A model generated the notes under the pieces. It saw only the letters and a program-made list of their open reading frames with translations. It was not told the DNA's origin and ran no database searches. Shown piece by piece: positions 45,975 through 58,702 of a stretch of DNA of 64,000 bases (the first letter of the stretch is position 1; each line of letters opens with the position of its first letter). A program made the translations under genes and the position numbers. The DNA comes from Blakeslea trispora (Eukaryota > Mucoromycota > Mucoromycetes > Mucorales > Choanephoraceae): assembly GCA_025331445.1 (NCBI GenBank), contig JAIWNE010000009.1, positions 186,001-250,000 on the forward strand. Direction: 5' to 3'.

Positions 45975-47829
45975 ATGAACAACTATATGACTCAAACTTA
46001 TTCAATCCTAAAAGAGTCCGTATGGAATACAATAGACTTCTATAACCGACTTGTACTTTCTAAACTACAAAACAAAAACAAAAAATGGGCCATAAGTACA
46101 GCCATTGTCTTATCACTTGCCTATTTCATTCATAATCATGTACTCAATCCTCCTAAGCGACTTCGACACCTGCCTCACACAAACATGTTTAAAGTTATCT
46201 TGTCTGCCTTAAAAAAGGAATCCATCTTTGAATACAATCAACGCCATGTTAAGCCTTGGTTGAAGAAACAAGGGACTAATGGTGTCTATGTTGCAAGTAT
46301 TCTAGACACAAACTTCATCTCTCTTCCTTCACTTACATTTTTTATTCTTTAGAGATTGGGTCAACTTGGTTGGGAAGTGTATGTATCAAACCCTGAAGAT
46401 GCGAAACAGATCTTGTTTAAAATAGGTAATCCATAGACAAGAAAAGAAAATATATACTAACCACTAGTATATTTATCTCGAATTACAGATGCATTCCCTA
46501 AGGCTGATATTTTCGAGCAAAATGAAAATACACTTGGAAACAAATTCTCTGTGGGTCAAAATATTTTTATTGCCAATGGACACAACTGGAAAGCCCAACG
46601 TTCAATTGCCAATCCTGCCTTCAACCGCTCAATGCCTGTTACTATGTTTGGTGAACTATCAAAGACACTCTTCAGATCAATGGAGGGAATGGGTGATACA
46701 ATCGAGGTTACCAGCCTGCTTCGTCGCTATACTCTTGATGCTATAGGTAGAGCTGCCTTTGGTGAGTTCATTTGTATTGATATATCTTTTGTTGGTTGTA
46801 TCACTAACTGATATCTACTTTAGGATTTGACTTTAATGCTACAGTAGATCCAAGCAGTAAGTGGGTTGTACGATATGAGGCTATCAATGAAGCTCTCCAA
46901 GACCCTCTTTTCTTCCTTTTCCCAATTCTTGAACAAAAGTTTCTTTGGATGTTCCCAAAGAGAAAGGCTATTCATGATCAACTTGATCTATTTCTCAACA
47001 TGATGGATGATATCATCATCAACAAGCGAAAAGAAATCGAAGCAGGCATGACAGAAAACAAAGATCTAAACGAAAGCGAAAAAGACATATTGACACTCAT
47101 GATTGAAGCTGAACAAAGAGGCGAAGGTGTCATGACAAATGAAATATTAAAGGTACATTATATCTTTTCTGATTCTTAAGCCTTTTAGAACTAACAATCG
47201 AATAATAGGGCAATCTTTGCTTCTTTTTTCTTGCAGGACATGATACAACAACCAATGCTCTTTCTTTTGCCTTATACTTCCTTGCTACTCATCCTGATAT
47301 TCAAGAACGTGCAAGAAAAGAAGCATTAGAAGTTCTGGGTAGCGATCCTGAAGACGTCATGCCTACTTTAGAACAGACAAAGGCAATGACATACATCAAT
47401 CAGGTTATTAAGGAAACACTTCGGTTACAGCCTCCTGCTCCTCGCGTCTTCCCTCGCTGCGCCCAAGAAGATGTTGTTCTCTCTGGTAATCTAATTCCCA
47501 AGGGTACAAATGTCATTGTTGATATTTATGACTTGCATCGTAACGAGAATGTCTGGCAAGATGCCGAAGAATTCAATCCTGATCGATTCTCAAGTGGCAA
47601 TGAAGCTCCAGTCAAAGGTGCAGCATGGATTCCCTTCAGTACAGGCGGTAGACAATGTCTCGGCATGAACTTTAGTCTTACAGAACAACGTGTGGTCTTG
47701 TCCATGTTGTTAAGAAAGTATGAATGGTCTCTACCCAAGAACTCACCTCATCAAGAACGAGTCTTGACTTCAGGTTCTTTCCTCGTTGGACCTAAAAACC
47801 TGGAAATCACTTTTACAAAGCGATATTAG
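45975..47829 (+). CDS. Cytochrome P450 monooxygenase
   Basis: Five exons (45975-46292, 46353-46425, 46489-46761, 46824-47152, 47209-47829) give 537 residues. The first intron has a GC donor (GTT|GCAAGT), the only choice I found that keeps phase. An N-terminal membrane anchor (KKWAISTAIVLSLAYFIHNH) places it on the ER. It has the proline hinge NPPKRLRHLP and the C-helix WKAQRSIANPAF. The oxygen-binding I-helix is AGHDTTTNAL, the ExxR motif is KETLR, the PERF-type motif is FNPDRF, and the heme loop is FSTGGRQCLG with the axial cysteine. All catalytic landmarks are intact. Substrate cannot be inferred; fungal P450s of this general type act on fatty acids or xenobiotics. A TATA box lies 68 bases upstream of the start. 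Confidence 0.95.
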
Positions 47830-48497
47830 TTGCCATCAAATACGTTTATTTTATTTTGCAATACAAACTTCTTGAAAATAATCATAAAGTAAAAAGAAAA
47901 AAAGTTATTAGATACGATACTTTATAGTCTAAAAGCTATCAAAGAAAAAAAAAAGCAGGGATAGGTCAAACAGAAGAGTTGATTCCTTTAGAAGCCCTTT
48001 TTATTTTATTTTGAGTATCGCTGCCTTAAAACGCTCTTTTTTTTTTCTTTTGTGTCGATCTCCAGCAATTCTGTCTTTTTAGGTTATGTCCGACTTTCTT
48101 TGTAAATAAACTTTATTTAGGCGCACTAATGCAACTTGAAATTTCTTGGGGACCATCATTTTCTCAATGTGTTGACTATTTACGGAAATGATGTAACACA
48201 AGTCTTGGAGATAAAATGCAATGGGTAGAGAATGTAAATTTCATAGCAGGCATGATGCATTCCTTTCTTCTTTACTTTTCAACCAATATCAGTATAACCT
48301 ATCTCGAAGCAAGCAAGAGTTTCTTTTTTGAATAAATGGGAAAATACAAGGTCATGAAAGAAAGGATAAAAATATAGGTTATTCTTTTTAAAAAAGCAAA
48401 AGCGTGACAGGGCTCTAGTTTCCGCACAAATTTAGTTTTTTTTTTTCTTTCTTCTCAAGACTACTTTCTCTCTCTCTCTTTGTTTTTTTTTAATAAT
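47830..48497. other. Intergenic between P450 and RhoGAP genes
   Basis: 668 bases of 3' flank and promoter. A long CT-rich run immediately precedes the RhoGAP ATG. No gene seen. Confidence 0.6.
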
Positions 48498-50264
48498 ATG
48501 AAACCTCATACTAGACTCCTCGATAGTGAGTCAGATTCAAGTACGTCATTAGCATTTTCTTCGGATGAAGAGGATGACCATGACCATCGTTATATTCACC
48601 AACCAAGCTCTGCCAACTCACAACAGTTCTTTGCCAAACTTGTTCGAGATACTCGGTCTAAAGTAGAACAAAAGACGTCCGAAATAAATGCGACAGTACA
48701 GGAGAAATTACCCGAGTGGAAGCAGAGAGGTGCTATTTACTCAAACAAAGCAAAAGAGACAAGTATCGAGTGGAGTCGGAGAGGAAAAGAAGCTGTTGAT
48801 AGATGGAAAAAAGAAAAATTAGGCAAGTGAAAGAAGATAATCCACCTTTATTGGTCTTGTTTTGAGATTGACTTGTTTGTTTTAGAAGAACAAGCCATGT
48901 CCTCTCGCTCCTCACATCAGCAAAACGAGAATGCAGTGTTTGGCATGCCACTTGAAGTAGCAGTGGCATTAACCCGAATTGACTCTGATGACATGATACC
49001 TGCTATCTTTCGAAGATGCATAGAATACCTAAATGATGTAGGCAAGTAAACCAAAAACCAAAAAAGGTCATGTTCTATCAACCTAAACATTCTCTTTCTT
49101 TTGTTTTTATTGAATTGTAGGTGTGTTGGAAGTGGGTATTTACAGGTAAGGTGCTTGAAAAAGGGAAAAAAAGAAAGGATGTCCAAGCAAGGTGATTGAC
49201 AGTTTGATTGTCCATAGAATCCCAGGCAGTACAACTACAGTCAATAAATTCAGATCTGTATTTAATGATGGATCTGACATAGATTTTTTTAAAACAAAAC
49301 CAGATCCTCATGCAGTCAGTACATTACTCAAAATGTATTTAAGAGAATGTAAGTAGGAAAAAAAAAAAAGTACTATTTAGAGGGGAGAAAAAATAACTCA
49401 ACAAATCATTCTATTAAAGTACCTGAGCCTATTATACCTACAGAATTAGTAGATGAATATACAAAATCAATTGAATCCTTAGCATCCGAGGACAAAAAAT
49501 CGTTGGAAGATACCCCTAGCTCTGAAAGATTGTCACCTATTTCATCCGAAGTGTTGACAGCTGTACGATCCATCACGTCTCGACTACCTGTTCATAGCTT
49601 TTGCCTATTACAGTTGCTCTGTCGACACTTGAAGCATGTAGCAGACCATGAATCAGAGAACCGAATGTCCATTTCGAATTTAGCCGTCATTTTCTTGCCT
49701 ACGTTGAATATTGGTCGAGCCTTATTTCATTGTATGCTCGAGAATTATACGGATATCTTTGAAGGAAAGGGGTCCTCCAAGAAAGGCCATACATCTGTTG
49801 TTCCTCCTCCTTTACCTCAAAAGCCTCGCAACTTGTCTATAGATCATTCTCTTCGAACAGCATCACCACCACCACCTTCTCCTCCATTGCCACTACCGCC
49901 TAGCAAAAAACCACCATCAAAGCGCATCTTTCATGCAAAAACAATGTCGGATACAGATGTTATTGTCAACCCGTCCAATCGATCAAAAGTTGGTCCTGTC
50001 ATTTCAACAAAACCCAAAATTCCACCCCCTAAACCGAGCCGGTCTCTCTTTTCACCTGTAAGTCCCATCAAACCATCACCTGAATTGCCTCCACGTCCTC
50101 CTTTATCGTCTAAACCTCGCTCCAAATCTATCTCAACACCTGGTCAATCCCAGCTGTCAAGACAGATAGATAATGAACAGGAAATTTGGAAACAAAGTGG
50201 TAGAGTGGAGGCAATAGGGAAGCGTTTCGAGACAATGATGATCCATAACAAAATTTCGAAATAA
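48498..50264 (+). CDS. Rho GTPase-activating protein (RhoGAP) with proline-rich tail
   Basis: Five exons (48498-48822, 48886-49041, 49121-49145, 49218-49348, 49420-50264) give 493 residues. Start is the ATG at 48498; nothing upstream in frame is an ATG. The N-terminal third is polar with an amphipathic helical stretch (KVEQKTSEINATVQEKLPEW). The RhoGAP domain begins VFGMPLEVAVAL, has GVLEVGIYRIPGS with the catalytic arginine finger, then LYLRELPEP-like LRELPEPIIPTEL and NRMSISNLAVIFLPTL. The tail is rich in PPPLPQKP/PPLPLPPSKK, likely SH3 ligands. Introns 1 and 2 both use GC donors (AG|GCAAGT). Exon 3 is only 25 bases and ends inside the arginine-finger codon. Probable role: control of Rho/Cdc42 in polarity; the target GTPase is unknown. 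Confidence 0.9.
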
Positions 50265-50630
50265 ACTCCTCCCCCCTTTAATTTTTTCTTGTCACTTTAA
50301 TTTTTTCTCTCTTTAATCCTTCTCTTTCAAAGAGATAAAAGAGAAAAAAAACCCGACATTCCAAATAGACAAAGTGTGTTTGCATGTTGCAATCCATGTT
50401 GGAAATCACTCATTGATGCTTTAAAGTCAGGCACAAGTACAAAATAAACGCGTGAAACAAAATGTGTACACGCGCGCGCACCAGTGTTACCTCAAGATGC
50501 ATAAAATTTAAAGTAAAAAAAGTACTTTTTTTGTGACTTGGACAGTCCTCTCTATTAAAAAAATAATACACATAAAAAATAAAATAAAGGTTGTTGTGCC
50601 CAATTCTCTTGCATACCTTCCTCATCTCAC
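50265..50630. other. Intergenic between RhoGAP and polo kinase genes
   Basis: 366 bases with a short alternating CG/CA stretch near 50468-50481. Presumed 3' flank and promoter; no gene seen. Confidence 0.6.
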
Positions 50631-53604
50631 ATGAGCTCACAACAACGAAGTCGTGTTCAGTCTTTGAACTCTCGAGCCGAGTCACAACAACGACGACCAG
50701 ACGACTCTCCAGGTTTATCAGCAAACCAACTAGGCAAACTGGAAGTGATCATTCCAAAGCACCTTTCAAAGCAAATATCACCTAAAGCAGATGCTAGTCT
50801 AAAGCCTCTTCAGACCAACAAGAAGCCATTAAGAGCACAGCGTCCTCAGCTACAGGAGATATTAAACTATTATACAGACGAGCCATTGAAGGAGAATATA
50901 CCAGAAAAAGAAAAGAAGAAACCCAAACCCAGTTATCACTTGGTAGAGGAACATAATGTACCTACAATTATCAGGGATTACAAACGAAAGAGACAGTACA
51001 AAAAGCTAGAATGTTTGGGCCAAGTAGACGACAATCAATTAGAATCCTTGATTTCTTTTATCTGACATACTCGCTATTTTTTTTCTCGTTAGGGTGCCTT
51101 TGCTAAAGTATACCGAGTTGCAACTATGGAAGGTCAATTCATGGCTGCTAAAGTGATTTCCAAATCTTCCTTACTAGATCAACGACTGAGGAACAAAATA
51201 TTAGCCGAGATCAACATTCATAGAAGTCTAAAGCATGATAATATTGTAAAGTTTTATCAGTGCATTGAAGACAAAAACAATATCTATCTTTTATTAGAAC
51301 TTTGTCAAAATAAGGTGAATTGAGAATGACACTTTTTATGTGTATATCTTTTTTTTTTTTGGCTTTTTGATCTATGCAATGTAGATGGCATCTTTTGATA
51401 CCATAGTATATTTCAAGAGCAAAATCATATATGTTGCAATGTACTGATTAGCACCTATCTATATGTTTTCTTAAACAAATAGACTTTGAGCCAAATGGTA
51501 CGAAATAGAGGCGGTTTGCTTACAGAGTTAGAAGTGCGATATTATATGGGACAAATATTCACAGTACTGAGATACCTTTCAGACAATCGAATTCTTCACC
51601 GAGATTTGAAAATGAGCAATGTCCTTTTAGATGCTAATATGGATTGCAAAATTGGGGATTTTGGTTTGGCTGCTCTCATGCTAAACGAAGAGGATCGGAA
51701 GAAAACAGTGTGTGGTACACCACATTACATTGCTCCTGAAATTTTATTTAGCCAAGGACATGATCATAGAGCAGATATTTGGTCTGCCGGCATCCTTATG
51801 TAAGATATTGAATGATATCGCTTGACTGTTGATTTACCTTTGCCCTCTTCTTTTTTCTTTTTAAATACATTTCAGGTTCAACTTATTATGTGGTAAACGC
51901 CCCTTTCATCACCCAGAGACAAAAAAGTTATATCAGTAAGTCATGGCTGAAATGAGTTAAATACAATGCAACTAAACTCCTGTATCTAAAGACAAGTGCG
52001 AGATAATGAGATCAAAGCACAGTTTGATTTTCCGTCAAAAGAATATGATATTTCTGATTATGCAAAAAACTTGATTACCAAACTCCTGGTGAACAATCCA
52101 GGTAAGTTGCTAGACAAACCTCTTTTTTCTTTTCTTTTCTTAAACGTTCTATATCAGATCGACGTCTATCTGTCATTGAAGCATTGAAGCATCCTTTCTT
52201 TCAAAAGCCAATACCAGACAAGATTCCTCAATCGGCTTTCTTTAGACCCCCTGAATACACAGAGCTGTTTGACTCATCAGATGATGCCTATCTGACTCAA
52301 TCCAAAGTGGCTGTAGCTATCCATCGTGCAAAAGACGAAAATGAATGCTATTTGGACTGTGATGTCCAACCCCCTCTTACTCTGATGGAACATACACTAT
52401 ATGATCCTAGATCACAATACCCTATGCCACACGACATAAATTCACAAGGATCACTTGTCGTTCCCTCTACCATTTCCAAAAAACGAACAGCAAATGTCAA
52501 AAGTCACAGCGTTAGTGATGACCAAAGCATGCCTGAACTCCCTTCTGAATCAGCCAATGTTTCCCCTAAACGCCTCTGTAAATCAGCATCACCTCAAAAG
52601 GAAACTAAAACAGATGATCCATCTTCGGTCTCTACAGATCAAGTCAAGGGCCAATATAAACCGTTTGGTAAGTAATCCATCTTTTTTCTTTTTTGGCTTA
52701 CAATGAACTAATGCATGTTTTGTTAGCTGTTCCAACTGCTTTGCCTAATCGCAAGCCTATGATGGAAGAGATGGCAGATAACCTAAACGTCATGATCTAT
52801 CGGACTTGCTCTAGCCAACAACAAGATCGTAGTGAAATCCTAAAGCAAGATGAAGAATTTGAATGGAGTCGGAACAATGTCTTTTTACAAACATGGGTTG
52901 ATTTCTCTTCCTCGTATGGTTTTGCTTATCGGCTATCAGACAGCACTTATGGCTGCCTGTTTAACGATGGCTCTACCTTGACAACAATTGATGAAAAGTG
53001 AGTTGTTTTATCATCGTTAAGCGTATCTTCCTTTTACTCAATCATTACAAAAAAAACAAGCCATTATTATTACATCTATCATAGAGCAGAAGACAACCGT
53101 TATGTCGAACAAGAATATACAGATATTCCCGCTGAACTCAAAAAGAAATGTCATATACTAAAGCAGTTCAGAATTTATGAAGGGCCTGAACTTGTCCACC
53201 GTCAAGTAGCTCCAAAAGCAACGAAGTGTACAAAAATTCACCTATTTAAGTATTTTGTTACCGACAAAGCCATCGCTTTCCGGTTAAACAATGGTGTGCT
53301 ACAGGTATTGATTGATGGAAAAGAGACGAAACAAAAAACTGACACGTGTGTATAGCTTAACTTTTTCAAACACAACAAAGTCATTCTGTATGAGAGAGGA
53401 TACAAATTGATCTATGTTGATAAGGAGAGCAATATGACCCACTATAGAACATTAGATGTCTTGAACTCTGGCAATGAAGAAATAATCGAAGCTATCAAGT
53501 ACTTTTATTCACTCTTGCAAGAGCAAAACGCTCAACGGCTACAACTTCTTCGGAAGGAGAGATGGAAGCGATTTGAACCATCTATTACTAAAAATAAATC
53601 GTGA
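50631..53604 (+). CDS. Polo-like kinase (Plk1/Cdc5 family)
   Basis: Nine exons (50631-51023, 51093-51314, 51483-51799, 51876-51935, 51992-52101, 52158-52667, 52727-52997, 53085-53304, 53356-53604), all GT-AG and in phase, give 783 residues. A 125-residue polar N-terminal extension precedes the kinase domain: glycine loop LGQGAFAKVY, VAIK-type lysine in AAKVISK, catalytic loop HRDLKMSN, DFG in KIGDFGLA, and activation-segment KKTVCGTPHYIAPE with the polo-type threonine. Two polo boxes follow: TWVDFSSSYGFAYRLSDSTY with the conserved Trp, and KYFVTDKAIAFRLNNGVLQL with the KHNK that supplies the His-Lys phosphopeptide pincer. It controls mitotic entry, spindle and exit at kinetochores and spindle poles. 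Confidence 0.95.
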
Positions 53605-56600
53605 TCACACTCTATTTTATACTTTTTCTCTTGTATTTTTTTTTTTTCTTTTAGCAAAATGAATGACGCGCATGCTGCTGTATAGATTGACAAGCAATAA
53701 TAAAGGCATTTGTTCTGTGCTATATTGAGGTTGAGTGAATGCTGTTGTATTTGCGAGATACTTTATTTACCCTAGAAATACATTCACCTTTCCCACATTT
53801 TTCTCTTGTCATATCCCATATTTCAATTAACCCACAATCCGTCTGCTTTTTATCAACACATGTTTTATGTTAATTTATTGTATTCCCAAAGGGCCATTTT
53901 TAGAGTAATCTTGAAAAGAAGGCGCCCGTCAACTTGTCAATGAAACGAAGGTAATGTATTATTGTTTGTCTTTATGAACCCATGTAATTTAGGCATATTG
54001 CCAATCAAAGAGAATAGAACATTAACAAGAAAATAAATTATGATAAAAGATTTTTTTTTATTAAGAAAAAGCACGTATATAATTGCCAATATTCAAGACC
54101 AAGCCAAGAGAAATCTTGCACTAAGAAAAGAAAAAAGAGTCAATAAAAAAAAGTTGAGACAAAGCTAAACAAATGTGTATTCATATTGCTTGAAATCTCT
54201 AGAAACTAGTTCTATTTTTCAGGTCAAAAGGGTTTGCTTTCATCGAAGACCTCAAACTGAGCTGGGTTTAGTAGCAATATTGGTTGTTCATCATTTTCAA
54301 TAGAAAAGTGATAAGAGATGGAAAGCAATACATGAACCACACACTTGCCACACTTGACAGTGACTATTGTTGGATTACTTACATTATAATACGAGTTTTT
54401 CTTGTTGTTGTGATGTTGAACAAAAGAGAAGAAAAAAAAGGAATTCCTGTGAGCTTTTGCAAGGTTTTTATATCTTGGGCGCGTCAAAAATTTTTTGCTA
54501 ACTACCGGGACTGTTTCTGAGCAAAACTTTCTCCGACCCCTACCGATAATTCGACTTTGGCTTGTCTAATCTATTAAGCCAGTCTATCATAGCTCTTCTG
54601 GCTTGCCGCTCAATTAAGAAGAAGGAGTTGAATTTCTTTATTTCTGCTCAAAAGACTGTGTATATGTACCTTTTGTGGCAAGAGCTTATGACAAGACCTT
54701 CTATTTTAATATCAAAATCGCGGTTTTGCAAAAAGAGCTTGCGAATATATAAAAAAAAAAGATAGTCAAAGATTTCAGGTAAATTTGCTTGATGGTATTG
54801 CTGAATTGTCTGAATGCTCATCGTGTATCTGGTATCTGCCGTTAAAGCTTATAGAAATGTGTTTACTACAAGGTACGAGAAAAAAGGGATTTTCTTTGTA
54901 CATATAATCTTAATTGACAAAATGTCCTTATGATGTTGTTGTAATGAAATTTTCTCTGATTTCCATGAGCTTTATCTTGAAAATTTTCGACAATGACACA
55001 GGATGCTTTTGCAAGACTGTAATCTTGATGTCAAAATATGGTGTTGATTCAAATTGCTCACAAAATATCGAATTGAGACACTGCTTATCAAAATTAAGCA
55101 GCTCAATGTTGTAAAGTCTTTGAGGAACAAAAGGCTGTATGACAGAAGTTCAAATATTATCCCAAAAGAAGAAAAAAAAACTGAAGGACCTATTCCTTGT
55201 TAGCCTTTGCTTTTAAGCTTTAGTTTCTATCAAATTCAGACGCTTTGCATCTAAAATAAAATATGCTGTGTCTGTGTAATTTCAAGCCGACAGACATACA
55301 TCCTGTTGAATTTGCCTTGCCTACAAAGATAGCTCAATCAATCAATCGTTAGCTTCCAACAGCCATCGTTCAATCCTATAGGCAAAACGATAAACAGAAG
55401 ATGAAGAGAAAAGATTCAATAGGGCTACTCTGCCTACAATAAGCAGTATGAGAGGCTTCAACTCAAACCTTTGTACTAAAGGCCGGATTTAGTTTCGTCA
55501 GTGCTATTTAAAAAAGCCTTTTTGAGCTTTTGCGTATGAAGTTCTTTATTTGAAGCTTACTCGAAATACTGAGAATTGTTTGATATGATAAGTTTATAGA
55601 CACAATACCTTAAATTAAGACAAATGCACTACTTGCATATGTGTCAATTTTAGCTGATAGATCAAAAGTAAATAACTTTTTGAAAGCATCTAACTGATGT
55701 GTTATTTTGCAGACTAGTAATTCAATGAGAAACAACACAATATTTGTGTTTCTAAAGAGAAAAGATAAAAGGGAACTAACATTAACATCTATAGAGTTAT
55801 TCCTTATATATCAAAAAGCAACCCCATCACGAAGGAGATTTTTTATTACATTCCTTACAAGAAAAGAGAAATAAGAAGCAAAAGGTACATGTCCTGATCT
55901 CTGTATGTGATTGATCTGCAAGTAAAATAAAAGCATCACCCATGAAACATAATATCCATATTGTGACCTCTTGTAATCTTATTAAAGCTGATATTACTAA
56001 TAGCACTCAGGTTTTCATGAGTTGATTTGAGTTTGGGAATACTTTGCAACTTGGATGAAAATGTCAAAGGATTTAAGTTCTTGGACTAACTTTCACCTAC
56101 ATTTGCCATCAGTGTGATAAGTTGTTTATCTATTGAACATATTTGAGCTTCTATACCTTACAACATTAAGCACTGCCGATCATTTCCAATACCTACCTTT
56201 TGCTTTTAAATGTCATGTTGGCATTTTCTATCTTGACGGCAAAGCATGCATCTATTTGTTCAAAATTTGAGCGACAGAATGCGTTAAATTTGGAGTTGTA
56301 TTGTAAAAGCATGTATGTCGCAAACCAAAATATATTTTATCGTTTTGGGCAATATTTGTACAGTAGCAGCGATACATAACATTCTTCTTGGCTTTTTATA
56401 TAAACCAGGCACAAGTGATTCGCTTCATGAGATCAAAATATTTTTTTTAATATCTGTAATAGACAAGTGCTAAATAATACTCTTATCTATATGTTAGATA
56501 AGTAACGCCTTGCTTGGACTAGGCAAAAACTGTCATACAAAACAGTATGATGACATATAAGTGCTTTTCCGAATAAATATACCAAGTGATTTTGCTTCTA

Positions 56601-56850
56601 AACTTTCTACAAATTCATCATTAATATTCAAGTACTGTATATCTTTTCGCTGTACAACTCTAGAGCGATTATATTGCTTTGTAATGAATAGTTGACGCAA
56701 ACAATAAAGTCTACTCTTATGATCCTTTAAAGATGTGAATTCATACAAATTTAATACTATAAAAGCCATTGTGGGACTCTCCGATGAAAGATAAGCTGAT
56801 CTTTAAAATTGTTTGATCCTGCCCTTGCATTGGTTCGCTCAATGTCAAAT
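53605..56850. other. Intergenic, about 3.2 kb, mostly without supported genes
   Basis: AT-rich. A promoter-like segment with possible small gene on the minus strand lies at about 54040-54472. The other frames (54562-54765, 54914-55114, 56533-56769) are low-complexity. Confidence 0.45.
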
Positions 56851-56857
56851 TGACTCA
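56851..56857 (+). promoter_or_regulatory. Gcn4/CPC1-type binding site (TGACTCA) upstream of aspartokinase
   Basis: A perfect palindromic-type AP-1 site, TGACTCA, lies 135 bases before the aspartokinase ATG. In yeast and other fungi Gcn4/CpcA activates amino-acid biosynthesis genes, including aspartokinase, through this heptamer during general control. Confidence 0.7.
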
Positions 56858-56991
56858 CTTTTTTAACTGAACAGATTATTGGAGCACTCCAGTTTTATAC
56901 CATATTTATATATTTTAATTCCTTTTTTTTCATTTCTCTCTTTTTCTATCTCTCCTTTCCTCACCCTTTTTTTTTTTCCTTTCAAGAAATC

Positions 56992-58702
56992 ATGCCTCGC
57001 ACATTCACTTTCAACAACTCTCCTGGACTCCCTTGGGTTGTTCAGAAGTTTGGTGGTACCAGTGTAGGCAAGTTTTTGGACAATATTGCTAATGAAGTCA
57101 TCAAGTAAAGTACCCCTTAATTCCAAGCGTTCTTGTGACCAAAGACTAATTTTTGTTATAGGGAATATGTTAAGCAAAATCGCCTTGTGGTTGTTTGTTC
57201 AGCTAGAAGTGGAAAGGATAAGCAGACAGGAACAACAAATCGTCTCATTCGTGCTGCCAATGACGCTTTGAAACCTGGATCCAAAGAATACCTCGAGATT
57301 GTTTCTGCCTTGCTAGAAGACCATCTCCAAGTAGCTGTTGAAATGGTTCATGACGACGAAATTAGACAACAACTTGAGCAAGATATTCGATCTGATTGCA
57401 ATAAGCTCAAATCGTTTTTAGAAGCTGCCCAAATCATCAATGAAATCTCGCCTAGATCCAAGGACATTATTATTGGTGTTGGTGAAAAGTTGTCTTGCCG
57501 AATTGTTGCTGCTGTGTTGCAAGATAGAGTAAGTGACTTGAGATGATATGAAACACAATGATTAACACGATTGTTGTCATTAGGATGTAGACGCACAATA
57601 CCTATCGTTTGAAAACATTATTGATAGAGATTTTGATAAATTAGACCAGGAGTTTTATGATTATTTGACCAGGAAGATGGCTGAGGCTGTTGAACAATGT
57701 GGAAACAAAGTTCCTGTAGTGACTGGTATGTTTGTGTGCTTTGTTTATGTTTATATATCATTCTTATCTATTTGTTGTTATCTAGGTTTCTTTGGTATTG
57801 TCCCTGGTAGCTTGTTGAGTACAGTCGGTCGTGGTTACACAGATCTTTGTGCAGCATTGACAGCTGTGGGTTTGTCAGCTGAAGAACTACAGATTTGGAA
57901 AGAAGTAGATGGTATCTTTACAGCTGACCCTCGTAAAGTGAAATCTGCACGTCTCTTGCCAATTATTACACCTGAAGAAGCAGCCGAATTAACCTATTAC
58001 GGTTCCGAAGTCATTCACCCTTTTACTATGGAACAAGTCATTCGTTCTCATATTCCCATTCGCATCAAGAACGTTGAAAATCCTCGTGGTCAAGGCACTA
58101 TTATTTTCCCTACAGATATCGTCTCTAAAGATGGTACTTCTACACCCCCTCACTCACCCAAGGTATTGGCCGAAAACGGTTATTCATTAGACCTCTCTCG
58201 CAAGTACCCTACTGCTGTCACTATTAAAGACCATGTGATCGTTCTCAACGTTCATTCCAATCGTAAGAGTGTCAGTCATGGTTTTTTTGCCAAAATCTTT
58301 TCTACCTTGGATCGATATGGTGTCGTTGTTGATTTGATTTCGACATCAGAAGTGCATGTCTCTATGGCTCTTGGTGAAGACAGCATGGACAAGGAGTTGG
58401 ATCATGTGATTGCCGATTTACGTTCAGTTGGAAGAGTAGATGTAATCAAGGATCTTGCTATTTTGTCACTTGTTGGTAAACAAATGAAGAACATGGTGGG
58501 TATTGCTGGTATGATGTTTAGCACCTTAGCTTCTGCAGGTGTTAACATTGAAATGATCTCCCAAGGTTCCTCTGAAATCAACATTTCCTGCGTTATTGAT
58601 GAGCGTAGTGCAGTGACAGCCATGAATGCTATTCACGATCAACTTTTGAGCAAACGTAACAAGCTTGTTTTGCCTTCCCTCAAGTTATCTTTAGAAGACT
58701 AA
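56992..58702 (+). CDS. HOM3: Aspartokinase (aspartate kinase)
   Basis: Four exons (56992-57104, 57162-57528, 57584-57725, 57786-58702), all GT-AG, give 512 residues. It catalyses ATP-dependent phosphorylation of L-aspartate, the first step towards threonine, methionine and isoleucine in fungi. The kinase domain starts with VVQKFGGTSVG, and has VVVCSARSGKDKQTGTTNRL, IIIGVGEKLSCRIVAAVLQD, PVVTGFFG, the GRGYTDLCAALTAVGL nucleotide/aspartate block (family form GRGGSD) and WKEVDGIFTADPRKV. Two ACT domains end the protein (VIVLNVHSNRKSVSHGFFAK and VGIAGMMFSTLASAGVNIEM), the usual site of threonine feedback inhibition. A TGACTCA element upstream fits general amino-acid control. Confidence 0.95.

Noticed and set aside
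50450..50490. Short alternating CG/CA run considered as a Z-DNA or regulatory site
   Set aside because: Too short and imperfect to support a claim.
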